From Azolla caroliniana (taxonomy: Eukaryota; Polypodiophyta), in NCBI GenBank assembly GCA_043228905.1, contig JBHGNT010000004.1, positions 992,001-1,056,000 of the forward strand: a DNA stretch of 64,000 nt, in the 5' to 3' direction. Positions 10,660 through 21,390 of the stretch are shown here, piece after piece. The position numbers were made by a program, and so were the translations under genes. How positions within the stretch are numbered: the stretch's first letter is position 1; each line of letters begins with the position of its first letter. A model generated the notes under the pieces. It was not told the DNA's origin, made no database searches, and saw only the letters and a program-made list of their open reading frames with translations.

Positions 10660-11305
10660 AGCAATAGGGTAGGCAATGGTCTAGTCCTACATCACGACCT
10701 TTATGAGGGGGTATAGATTCGGCCAAGACTAAAATACACACTTGTCATTGCACACCTTGAGCTAACATAAGAGGGTTTCTTCCTACCAATCAACCTCATA
10801 TATTGCCTCTGAATCAAAATGTCATTTATCTTATTTTCCCACAAAGCGAAGCAAGTCCCATCTAATTTGTAAACCTTCATACTTCCTCTTCCTTAAGTTG
10901 TGTGAAGTGTCACTTCATGAAACATTTGTCAATATGGCAATGATCTTCCTATGATTGGAAACCATTCCCCATTGAACTATTGTCATAGGGCTACACGATG
11001 GTCCAGTCTTACATCATGACCTTTGTGGGGAGTTATAAATTCGGCCAAGACTAACCTACACATTTGATGTTGTACACCTTCAACCAACATAGGAGGGTCG
11101 CTCCCTACTAATCAACCTCCTCTAATAATGTGAATCAATTGAAAAATCTCATTCTTCCCCAAAGAAACGCTCAACTTGTCTAATCTCTCAATCTTGGCAC
11201 CTCCTCTTCCTTTAGGTGTGTTAAGTGTAGTTAGTGAAACATTTGTCAGCTTGTCAACAATCTTCGTGTGATTAGGCTTGATCGTCAATTGAAGTATTGT
11301 CTCCT
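10660..11305. repeat. Degenerate tandem duplication, period about 320 bp
   Basis: Blocks starting near 10675 and 10995 share a series of landmarks in the same order: ATGGTCYAGTCYTACATCAYG, ATTCGGCCAAGACTAA, CAACATAgGAGGGT-like text, YTACYAATCAACCTCC, and GTGAAACATTTGTCA. Many substitutions and indels separate them, so the duplication is old. No coding content is evident. Confidence 0.6.
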
Positions 11306-12240
11306 CTCAATGTTAAAATAATTTTTTGCTTTTGTGCTTTACCTCCATGCAAGCACCATTGGATCTTTCTAAAATTCCTCCTAGATATGCTACGGATGGT
11401 TGCATATCTAATATTACTTGTTCAATGTCACCAAGATAATTACATGTTCAACATTACTCTAATACTACAACACTTTTAAAGGAAATAACAACATGCAACA
11501 TTATGATTGAAACAAAACTGTCAAATATGGAGATAGAATATGACACAAATCAACAATACAACCAAATATCACATTTGTAATAGTCACAATAGATAAAATA
11601 TTTTATTCATGAAATTCTCACTTAACTAACCACAAAGACCAACAATTTCCAAGTCCTAGGATTGGAAGTTCACAAAGGTTCACGTGATTGTCATTTCCCT
11701 CTAGTGTCTCCCATATATGTCACCAATGACCACATATGCACATGGGTTGGGGAATGGAACTATGAAACAAAATAATGATGGCCACTCGTGAATGGCACAA
11801 GAAACATGTAGTGTCACATGTAAATATTGTAATTACGAGAAACTAATGTAATGAAGGTGTCAAATGAACACATGTTAGGTGCTCGTGGTTAACAATATTC
11901 ATACACCAAATCACGCCTATTTTACATGTATGTACATAACCCAAAGCAGACCAAAATTTTGACAACCTTAAATGGCACTGTGGTGATTGTCACCTATTTA
12001 TGCAAAAACATGCATGTGTTATATGTGTTACATTTTATTAGATCATCGATGGTTCATCTAGGCATCCACGACATGGCTCACAACTTAACCACAAACCAAT
12101 GGCATGTGCATATTAGTGTTGGGAAGGAAAGTTTTGTGATTGCAAATGTGTATATCAACAAGTGGAACATAGACTCAAAGAAGGGGAGTTCAATGTCTTC
12201 TTGTACTAAATGGTTCATGATAGGTAAAGAGTTTGATCCT
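11306..12240. other. Non-coding DNA upstream of the LINE
   Basis: A long open frame from 11926 runs into the LINE, but its part before the LINE has no recognisable homology or composition and is taken as chance. Nothing else was seen. Confidence 0.4.
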
Positions 12241-12255
12241 AACTACTTAACTTAC
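12241..12255 (+). repeat. Left target-site duplication of the LINE
   Basis: AACTACTTAACTTAC, repeated exactly at 19656-19670. Confidence 0.85.
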
Positions 12256-12272
12256 GATAATTTCGTGTTAGT

Positions 12273-13724
12273 ATGGGAGAGGAGATGCAGCAGACAGGAA
12301 AACCACAGGTCGCGTATGGCGCGAGAAGCGCGACCTCAGAAACAGGTGATCCCGACGCGCGCAGGAGGTCGACTGCGGGCCAGCCGCTTACTTCATCTGC
12401 AGCTGGACTGCATACGCGAGCAGGGGAGTCCAGTGCACCCCCCCAATTTTCGCCTCATTTCAGTGATGAGACAGTCGACCTGTTGTTATCGGAGGAGGAT
12501 CGAGCTGTGGTTTTGGGCGAGGTACAAAGGTTGGAAGTTTACTCCTTGGTGGTGCAGGTACAGGGTTTGAGATTAAATTGATCGGAACTTCGACATACTT
12601 TGTACGCGGCTTTCTCGGAGGAAGCGGATAAGATAATCGATATTCAATTCATGTCTCGGGGATGTTACCATGTGGAATTTGCAAGCGAGGAGGCCGTCAC
12701 GAAGCTACTAGCAATTAAGGAGGCGGGCGTGGAAGGTGCATGGATATCTTTTCATAAATGGTCTCATAATGTTAATGTAGATGACATATTACAGGATCAG
12801 GAGTCTAGTATGGTGTTTACGGCGGTATTCCCCGGATTAAGGAAGGAATGGAGGAATGTTCTTCCTCGTATTGGGACATTGTTAGGTAAGGTCATTGGTA
12901 TGCGCAAGGGACAAGTGGGTGGGGTACCCGCTGTTCGGTTGATTGCACCAAGATCTGTTCGGTTGCCGTCAACTATTACATTACCTAACTTACTTATGAA
13001 TAAATCACCGGTTGTGCAAAAGATATATTATCAAGGTTTACCTAATCAATGTTTTGTGTGTCGACAATTTGGTCATTTAGGTCGAGATTGTCAAAAGCGC
13101 CGGCCGAAGGATGAAGCACGTGCACCAAGTCAACCGAATGTTAATAATGAGGGTTGGTCTACAGTTGCTGCTAAACATGTTTTTAAACCGATTAGTAAGT
13201 TGGTTAAGCCAGTGTTATTACTTGAAGCTAATCCTTATCATTCCTTGCAGGAAACGGAAAAGGAGGTGGGGACTAGTAAAGTGGAGGGCGGTTTTTCCAT
13301 CCCAGTTTTCACGAACAAGCAACATAATTCGAAAGACACATTTCCGAAGGTACAAGATGTGGAATCTGTTTTTAAGGTTAATAATCAATTTAGTAACGAT
13401 AAACAAATATTTTTAGACCAAGTACAACAAATTGATACATCCGTTGCTTTCGAAGAGTTTAAAAAGGAAAATGAAGTGCTCAAGGTTGACCTCACACATG
13501 CTGAGATGAAGGGTGGTAATATAGTTGCTTTTACTACAGTTGATAAGTCATCTGATAGGGTTTCTAACATAGATAAACACATGCATGTGCGTGCACATAA
13601 GGTGACTGGGAAAGACATTTGGTCAAATAGGAGACAATTACGGGCCTCCGAAGATGGAAGGAAGAGTAGAGACGTTGCACTGGCTGAAAGTAGAGTAGGA
13701 GTGCAAAACATGAATGATGGATAG
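12273..13724 (+). pseudogene. LINE ORF1, gag-like protein with CCHC zinc knuckle; one premature stop
   Basis: ORF1 of the LINE, an RNA-binding chaperone-type protein. One frame runs from ATG 12273 to the stop at 13722-13724 and is broken only by TGA at 12579-12581, after about 102 codons. In the CGA/TGA context this is a plausible C-to-T change. Downstream lies the gag-like domain (KIIDIQFMSRGCYHVEFAS, RLPSTITLPNLLMNKSPVVQ) and a single zinc knuckle C-F-V-C-R-Q-F-G-H-L-G-R-D-C near 13060. The C-terminal part is polar and low in recognisable structure. The last 11 nt overlap the ORF2 start. Reinitiation at ATG 12600 would give a shorter protein that keeps the zinc knuckle. Confidence 0.85.
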
Positions 13725-16700
13725 ATTAAATATTATTTCATGGAATGTACGGGGCTTGGGAGGCCAACATTACCTTAAAATAAGGAGTGTTTTCCGTCGT
13801 CAGTTAAGAAAGTCTGTCATAGGTAGAATTGATGTTCTTCTTATTCAAGAGCATCATTTAAATGAACAAAGGATACAAAAATATGGAAATTTGTTGCCAG
13901 GCCAGTGGAGACAATTTTGGGTGCCTGCAACTGGGGATAATAATCGGAAGGCGGGACTTGGCATTGCAATAAATGACTTTTGGTGCTCTGCTTTCTTACA
14001 TTACGGAGTTTTGACTTGTGGTAGAGGTCAATATGTAATTTTACAAATTGGTTTGAAAAAATGGGGTTTGTTGAATATATATGCACTGAATCATACGAAA
14101 GATAGAACGATACTTTGGAAGAGCCTAATGGCACAATTACCAGTTGTTGACCATTGGGCATTGGCAAGTGATTTTAATATGTTGGAGGATGGGTGTGATA
14201 GGTTAGGAGGCACATCACAAACAATATCTGGTTTAGAACTATATGAATGGGAACGTTTAATCTTTTCTTTAGGTTTATTGGACTTGTGGCATGTGTCTTC
14301 TTTTACAAGGATACAAGATTCCTTAGAGTATTCAAGATCAGATTGAAGACAATCACATGCAAATTTGTCTAGGTTAGATAGATTTTATGTTGATAAGTTT
14401 TTGTGGGACAAAGGAGGTTCCATTGGAATCATACCTTCATTTTCCTTTTCTGATCATGCACCGCTTCGGTTAGTTATAGTCTTACAGGAGCAGTATAAGA
14501 ACTCAAGGTTTAGAATTCTGAATCATGTGTTTCTTAGCCCAGATTGTTCCCCTACGGTGCATAATATTTGGAATAAGTATGACTACTCCTATGATTATGC
14601 ATTATCTAGTGTTCACAAGGCTATTAGTGAAACACAACAATTTTTTTACAGGAAGGCTAAACAAGTATTTTATGCATCTTTAACTAAAATAGGTAGGCTG
14701 CGTAGGGGATTGAAATCCCTGCAACATTTGCAAGAGAGAAGACCACATTCGAGTTATATAAGTGCTCGAGTGGTTCAAGTAGGGAATCAAATATTGGACT
14801 TACAAAAGATTTCTGTTGATTTTAACTATCACAATACATCATCCACATGGGCAGAATCGGGAGATAAAGTCAACAAGTTGTTCTTTGCAGTGCATAATCA
14901 TCATAAGTCATCAGCTAGGATATCTAGATTAAGATGTCCTGATGGCTCTTATACCACGGATCCTAGCCAGATGCGACAAATAGCCTCTGATTATTATGAA
15001 GCTTTGTTAAAAGCTAGACCATTTTCTGAGGCTGATATGGTTAAGAGGGACATTATATGGTCTAGGGTTCAGAATAGGGTTTCTGGAAATCTTTTACGTT
15101 GTCTTTTACAACCATTAAGTACTCAAGAGGTTTTTAAAGCAGTAAAAGCCCTTGCAAAGGATGTTTGTCCTGGTGTGGATGGGCTGGGAGTTCAATGGTA
15201 TATCCAGTATTGGGATTTGATAGGTGATGAGCTGACTAAGGCCTATCAACAAATTTTAGATTCTGGAAATATGCCCCAAGAATGGAAGGAGGGTTTAATC
15301 TATATGATTCCTAAAACAAGTGGACAATTAGAAGAGCTTAGCCAGTGGAGACCAATTACTTTGTTGAATGTTATTTATAAGATATTAGCAAAAACGATAG
15401 CTAGACGGTTACAACCTTATCTTTCGGAGTTGATTCATGATACCCAGACAGGTTTTTTGCAAGAGCGAAGTATTTTTGATAATATTATTCTCTTTTGGGA
15501 AATGGTGACCATCGCTGAAATGCAGAAGCAAGATCTGGCGGTGTTATTTCTTGATTTTGAAAAAGCTTACGACAGAGTGGACTGGGATTTTATGGAGGGA
15601 ACACTCGTTAGGATGGGTTTTCCAAGTAATTGGATACGAGGAGTTTCAACATTATATCGTAATGCAAGTAGTTCTCTATTATTTGCAGGGGACATTGGTA
15701 GGAATTTTTTTATTTCAAGATCTGTACGCCAGGGATGTCCACTTGCTCCTTTCCTGTTTTTGTTAGTATCCGAAGCATTCTCTGTACATTTAAATTCTCC
15801 ATATGTAAATATTAAAGGTTTAGCACTACCAGTAGCAAACGCAAATGTGGATTGTGAATTCGCTGATGATATAGCTTTATATGTTCAGGCCTCACATGGT
15901 AATTTGTTTCATGTGCAAAAGGCCGTGGATGGTTTCTCAGATGCATCGGGTGCATTGATAAATTGGGATAAGTCATCAGGTTTTTGGGTCGCTTCGGGAG
16001 ATCCGCCAGTTAATGTACCCTCTTTAGGATTCACATGGATACCTCAACGTCAGTCCATTAGGTATTTAGGTTGTCGAGTGGGTGTGGGATTAAAGTCAGA
16101 AGATATGATTGCACCCTTATTGTTAAGATTAAGAAATAAATTAGTATATTGGAATAAAGAAAAATTATCTTTAGCAGGACGTGTAGTTGTAGCTAATGCG
16201 GTGTTGTTGTCCTCGATTTGGTATATAGCATCTACATGGTTGTTTTCTAGGTCAATAATGTTGAAAGTTCAACGTTTAGTACGGAATTTTATTTGGGGGA
16301 ACAATAGGTCAGTCAATCCTGTAGCAAAGGTAGCTTGGTCTATCCTGATACAACCTAAACAAAAAGGTGGTTTAGGTTTGATTGATCCATTTATGCAAAG
16401 CAAAGCTTTACTTACTAAACATGTTGTTAGGAGTTTATTGCCAGGACAGGAGTTATGGAAAAAGCTATGGATGCAACATCTATATAAGGTCAAGCCTTCG
16501 GTAGGTGGACAATGGAAGGAGAGTCTTAGATGGTTCTTTAATGCAGATTTCCAGCTACCTAAGTCCAATGATGGATCATTGCGTTTCTTCAATGGAATTT
16601 TTCGGGCATGGGAAACTCTTCGGCAAGCGCTTGTTTTCTTTCCACCGAAAAGCTATCATCAATTTATGCGTCAACCATTGATATGGAATCCTTTATTTAC

Positions 16701-18081
16701 TGATGAAGCTGCATGTGTTTTGGGTTTACGCCCTAGGTTATCATGGGCTGCAATGGATAGTGGACCAGCTCGTACGGTTGCGGATTGGATAAGGTTTATG
16801 CAGTCCTCTACGTTGGATCAAAGTAATAGGTTATCGAACTTAAGAGGGGCTAAGATCATGTTATCACAATTGTCCAGGGTGTATCAGGTCACAGTGCCTA
16901 CATTGCAATTCGATCATTTTCAGAGTTGGTACGGTATGTTCTCGACACTCAATATACTTATAGGAGCTCGGTTATATGATCAAAATGGTAGCATTTATTT
17001 TTATGAAGTGTTGGACAATGGTAGGTTGATACTAGTGGATGAGGAGTCTCAAATCATGTTGGCTGCGAAGCAATTGCCAGTGCGAGTAATTGCTAGATTA
17101 CATAAAAATATATATATCGATCCTAGTCCACTAATAGTTAATTTTTCATCTCATATTTCGGTGTTAGACTCTAAACCTATTGATGACCTGCAGTGGGATC
17201 CAGCGGATTATGGTTGGAAATTATCCATATCTGACTCTTCGACTAAGATCCTTCCTTTTTTCAAATATTCAGTAGCGTTTGGTAGGAATTTTATGTTGAG
17301 GCAGACCGAGCCGATACCTGCTGGAAAAAAGTATTGGGAGGAAGGTAATGTTTCATCTACTCATATGGTTATGTTTTGGAAACAGTTTTGGTCTATTAAA
17401 TGCATGAATAAGATATTGCATTTTCGGTGGTTGATGATTCATTATGCATTGCCAATAGGTCATTTATTGAGGGGATCGGTGAGTAATCGGTCATGTATTA
17501 TGTGTGGGTTTGCGGATGAGACATTGCATCATGCATTTTGGGAATGTGTTTCCGCAAAAAGTTTTTGGTGTCGAATTCTTAGGCTTCTAGGCCGTAAGTA
17601 TAAGTCTGCTATTTTTACGTGGGGTGCAGTCTTTTGGGGAATGTTGGATCAACAAAGGGCTTTTTATCATTATAATCATTCTTCATTGTCTTTATATGTA
17701 AGAAGTTTTCAGGTATATTCTACTTCAGGATCCTTGCATGGAGTCAAGTTCTTCTCGCGGAGCTATGTTTGGCAGATTGTCTCCTCGTTGTCTCTATGGG
17801 TTCTTTGGAAAGCTCGGTGCTCCAAGTTATACAATGATGAAGACATTCACGTTGTGGATCAGGTAAAGTCTTTTTGGAATTTATTAGTAGATTCAGTTAA
17901 AGGTGAGTATGACAGGTATAAAGGCTATGGAAACACAGCCATTCGAAAAAGAAAGAGATTACGACGAGTTTGGTCAGCTATTCCTATAATGTTAGATGCA
18001 GGCACGGAGGTTAGGTGGAATTATGTGCCACCTCATTGGTTGTTCCCGCCACCAATACCATTCTTATGGCGAACAACATGA
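13714..18081 (+). pseudogene. LINE ORF2, endonuclease-reverse transcriptase; one premature stop
   Basis: ORF2 of the LINE. The frame from ATG 13714 to 18081 has one nonsense codon, TGA at 14344-14346, inside the endonuclease domain. The AP-type endonuclease starts with ISWNVRGLGG, has the catalytic-glutamate motif IQEHH, then ASDFN, and after the stop the SDHAPLRL motif. The reverse transcriptase has LDFEKAYDRVDW, RQGCPLAPFLF and the catalytic FADD box (usually YADD or FADD in plant L1). A zf-RVT type cysteine/histidine motif, CIMCGFADETLHHAFWEC, lies near the C terminus. No RNase H domain is evident. The 1238-codon stretch after the stop (14365-18081) is fully open, so the lesion looks recent. 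Confidence 0.9.
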
Positions 18082-18189
18082 GATAACAGGGAGGAGACGG
18101 TGGCGGCATGTATGAAGCCTATTTTAATGCTAGTAAAAGAAGATTTTAGTGGTATGAGGCAGATTTCGTGTGATAATCAGAGACATCGA

Positions 18190-19265
18190 CATGGTGGATG
18201 TGGACAGGTTGAAATAGGTTTAAGTTGTTTTGTGATTAGGATGACTGATGGTGGTGGGGGTTGTCGAAGATTACTAGGAGAAGGTGAGGATTTCTGTTTG
18301 TTTTCTACTCGTTTGTTGGTTGTTAGTGTAACAGGATTGTCGAATCGGAGATAGTGAGATGGTAGATGGGGACAGGACGAAGCCGTTTTTCTGTTTTTTG
18401 TGGTTAGGATGAGTGATGTTGGAGTGGGGGCTGAAGCAGATTATTATGAGAAGGCGAGGAATGATTTTCGCTCATTTTTTGTTGTGATTACAGGGCTGCG
18501 TTAATCAGTGAGATGGAATAGGGGAAGCAAGATACCCTAGATATGGGTTGACTTAAGACAGATATTATGGTTCTCATAGGTTGCGGGATGATGGCAGTGG
18601 GATTTGAAGCAACTTTGTCATGGTGTGAGGATGAGTGGTGTTGGTGCGAGGGCTGAAGCAGATCAGGAGGGGAGAGGAATCATTGTTCACTTATTTTGTT
18701 GTTAATTACACAGGATATTGGCGGTACTCGGCGAGATGGTGGATGTGGATTGATTGAAGCAATTTGTTTGTTTTTAGGAGTGATGATGGTGTGGGGGGAC
18801 AGAAGCAAATCATGAGGGGATGAGGAACCATTATTCACTTGTTTTTGTTGTTTTTGTATAGGTCAGAGGTTGTATTCGGCAAGATGGTGGATGTGGTTTG
18901 ACTGAAGCAATTTCTCTGTTTTTAGGAGTGACGATGGTGTGGGGGAACGAAGCAAATCATGAGGGAATGAGGAACAATCTCTCATTTTTGTTGATTCATT
19001 GCACAGGACATTGGTGCTATTCGGCGAGATGGTGGATGTGGACTAAAGGAAGCAATGTGTCTATTTTAGGAGTGATGATGGTGGGGGGGATCGAAGCAAC
19101 TCATGAGGGGATGAGGAATTATTTATTTATTTTGTTGTTAATTCCACAGGACATTGGTGGCATTCGGCGAGATGGTGGAGGTGGATTGAATGAAGCAATT
19201 TGGTTGTTTTTAGGAGTGATGATGGTGAGGGGGCCTAAGCACATCATGAAGGGAGAGTGAATAAG
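18190..19265 (+). repeat. Degenerate minisatellite in the LINE 3' UTR, about 7 units
   Basis: Units are anchored by variants of GATGGTGGATGTGG at about 18191, 18358, 18513, 18735, 18883, 19028 and 19171. The last four are regularly spaced (148, 145 and 143 bp); the earlier ones are more diverged and longer (155-222 bp). Each unit also has TTTTAGGAGTGATGATGGTG-like and GAAGCAAATCATGAGGGGAT-like segments. The block fills most of the 3' UTR of the LINE. The truncated relative at 322-996 has only a 157-bp 3' UTR and lacks it. Confidence 0.8.
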
Positions 19266-19655
19266 TTGGGGGGATCGAAGCAAATGGGGTGAGAGGTGGA
19301 ATTAGTATAGTACATTTCATTTTCATGGTCTGTTTTTTTCTCCCCAACAGTTTTTACAAATGTTGGAATCACTTCAGATCTATTTGCAACTGTTTCTGGT
19401 GGGATGGTGAATCTTCTTACAGAGACGGAAATCTTCTTACACCTGACACATATGTTTGGAAAGACGGAGGACATGGAATCTGCAGCAGATCACTGGAATC
19501 AATGCTGTGTTTTATGGCTGTTTTTTTCCCAACAGTTTTTACAAATACTAGAATCATTTCAGATATACTAGTGGAGATGAAACAATATTATGTACTATTT
19601 GTATACTGCCTCCGGGCTTTTTATTAATACCAATGGAGCATATGTTTTATGGTAA

Positions 19656-19670
19656 AACTACTTAACTTAC
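19656..19670 (+). repeat. Right target-site duplication of the LINE
   Basis: AACTACTTAACTTAC, identical to 12241-12255. Confidence 0.85.
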
Positions 19671-20234
19671 AACAAGAATATGTATTGTTAGGCCATTGCT
19701 ATGGAGTTTAGGTGGTCAAACACCTATTGTTGTTGAGATGGGTGAGAGAGGGTGTCAACCTCTCCCTTGAGCATATCAACATAGTGAATTAGCTCAGTCA
19801 TGAACCATTTTTCTAACTTCCTCTTACACTCAACTAAATAATGAAGTGCGCGTTGTCGTGAAGATTTTCGGCAATAGTGTGAAAATCCCATAAAACGTAC
19901 GAAATCGAGTATGAATCACATAGTACAATAATTGTGAAGATAACATTTTAAATAAATTTAATATCTAAGTACAAAATGATGGAGGTTTCGAATGCACTTT
20001 ATTACACGAGAAACAGACAACTAAATGTCAAGATATGAGGGTATAAAGTTTGTAAAAGGAAAAGAGAAAATTGTGAGATATCCCACATAGACACGACAAA
20101 TACGGCTCTCATCATATATAAGGTGGAGCAAAAGATATTATCTTTGTGTCTATGTGTGGAGCATAGAGAGTTGAAGATAACTTGAACTAAGAGTGGAGGT
20201 GGGCTAGCTACTCGTAAAGGGTTTTGGCCAACCA

Positions 20235-20400
20235 AAACCGGACCGGCGATGGAGCCGGTGATCCAGCGGCATTCGGCGCTAGTGAGACACCGGCATCTGG
20301 CGAGGTACCGGTAACCGATGGCACCGATATCCGGTGACGGCATCCGGCGAGGTACTGGTAACCGACGACGGCACCGGTAACCGACGGCGTCCGGCGACTA
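20235..20400. repeat. CCGG-rich internal repeats of the solo LTR
   Basis: A G/C-rich island in A/T-rich surroundings, built from variants of GGCATCCGGCGAGGTACCGG and GTAACCGACGGCACCGGTAA. The units are short and irregular. It lies inside the solo LTR. Confidence 0.65.
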
Positions 20401-20452
20401 GATAAATAAATATATAAATATATATACATATATACATATACAAGGAGGGCAA

Positions 20453-20520
20453 GGGTGGATTCGAACCTTACACCTCCAAGTTAAGAATCAACTAGCTTAC
20501 CATTAAGCCATGCTATTTAG
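20453..20520 (-). repeat. tRNA-like sequence with intact A and B boxes inside the LTR
   Basis: On the minus strand an A box TGGCTTAATGG lies at 20510-20500 and a perfect B box GGTTCGAATCC at 20467-20457. The D stem GCTT/AAGC is present. The acceptor and T stems do not pair, so this is not a working tRNA. It could be a captured tRNA fragment or SINE head, oriented against the LTR promoter. Confidence 0.5.
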
Positions 20521-21390
20521 TTGAAATTATATTTCTATCATTGTACTTTTACATGTAAATTCTCATACATGAGAGCTAAAATGAGTGACATGGTTATCAT
20601 GCACCACATGTAATACATAAGCGCCAAATGGCAAACATGCAATTTAGGCATGTCTTGTACCCTCACATGCATCATATGCATGAGAGCATCTATAAAAGAA
20701 GGAAGGGGGAGGAGAAAAAACACGGTTTTTTTTATGAAAATTAAGAGGAAGAAATTCGTTATCAAATTGATCGTGTAGCTTGTTTCTTAAATCTAAAGTT
20801 AAAAGTTCAATCAATCTCTCTCAATCGTGTGATCTCAACTTCTCTCTTTCCCAATCTATCTTAAGTACTTTCTCACTAAAGCTTGCGCCAAAGCTTGTAC
20901 CGACTTTGAATCCTTCCAGTCCAGAACCCCGGCGGTTCCGCCTCACGATCCGCGCGTAATGACGGATCTTCACGACAGCGCTAACAAATGTGACTTAACC
21001 TCCCATGTCTATTTGATCGCTTGACTAAATACAATGAGAATAGTTGTTGTTATGTCATTGCTATAGAATTCAATTGTAAAACACCTATTGTTGTTGAGAT
21101 GGGTGAGTGAGGGAGAAACGGTTGTACATACTAAAATGAAATTAGATTTTGTGATGGATGGAGGAATTGTGATATAGATTGGCTTCAATAGTTGCACATC
21201 TCTACGGAAAGCATAGTGTTGTAGTTGGATGTACCTTTTTTAAAACCAATGGAAGGATATTTTGTTTTGAAAAACATAGCAAATTAGCTCACTCAATGAA
21301 TCATTTCCATTTTTCTATACGCTCAACTAAATAATGAAGTATACACTAATGAAAGTAACTTAACCTATGCTCCCATGTCTACTAGATATG

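Larger units (their letters stand above)
12256..19655 (+). mobile_element. Near-complete L1-type LINE retrotransposon
   Basis: A 7.4-kb non-LTR retrotransposon bounded by a perfect 15-bp direct repeat (12241-12255 and 19656-19670), the mark of target-primed reverse transcription. Order: 17-bp leader, ORF1 (12273-13724), ORF2 (13714-18081), and a 1.57-kb 3' UTR ending in a T-rich CTCCGGGCTTTTTATTAAT segment. ORF1 and ORF2 overlap by 11 nt. The very short leader means the 5' UTR is probably truncated. The intact duplication and long open frames show a fairly recent insertion, but each ORF carries a single nonsense codon, so this copy is unlikely to be autonomous. An older relic of the same family is at 322-996. 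Confidence 0.9.
19854..20977 (+). mobile_element. Solo LTR, about 1.1 kb
   Basis: The ends are perfect 12-bp inverted repeats: TGTCGTGAAGAT at the left and ATCTTCACGACA at the right, with the TGT...ACA termini of LTRs. GCGC abuts both sides, consistent with a 4-5 bp target duplication, though its palindromic nature makes the exact boundary uncertain. A TATA box (TATAAAAG, from 20691) lies about 285 bp before the right end, where an LTR promoter would sit. No primer binding site or coding region follows. The empty site is seen in the duplicated copy near 21345. Which LTR superfamily it belongs to cannot be told. Confidence 0.65.
19680..21390. repeat. Direct duplication; first copy split by a solo LTR
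   Basis: The first copy starts at about 19686 (TTGTTAGGCCATTGCTATGG) and the second at about 21047 (TTGTTATGTCATTGCTATAG). Both continue with CACCTATTGTTGTTGAGATG and later CTCAACTAAATAATGAAGT. After that point copy 1 is interrupted from 19854 to 20977 and resumes with GACTTAACCTCCCATGTCTA. Copy 2 runs on without a break into AACTTAACCTATGCTCCCATG. Copy 2 is somewhat longer because of extra sequence near 21120-21240. Confidence 0.75.

Noticed and set aside
11926-12570. 214-codon open frame on the plus strand
   Set aside because: Its first half is in non-homologous DNA and its second half is an alternate frame of LINE ORF1.
14344-14346. Stop codon recoding or RNA editing to rescue LINE ORF2
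   Set aside because: Editing of stop codons in ferns is known from organelle transcripts; nothing here supports it for a nuclear LINE, and a simple nonsense mutation suffices.
20453-20520. Functional tRNA gene
   Set aside because: A and B boxes are good but the acceptor and T stems do not pair.
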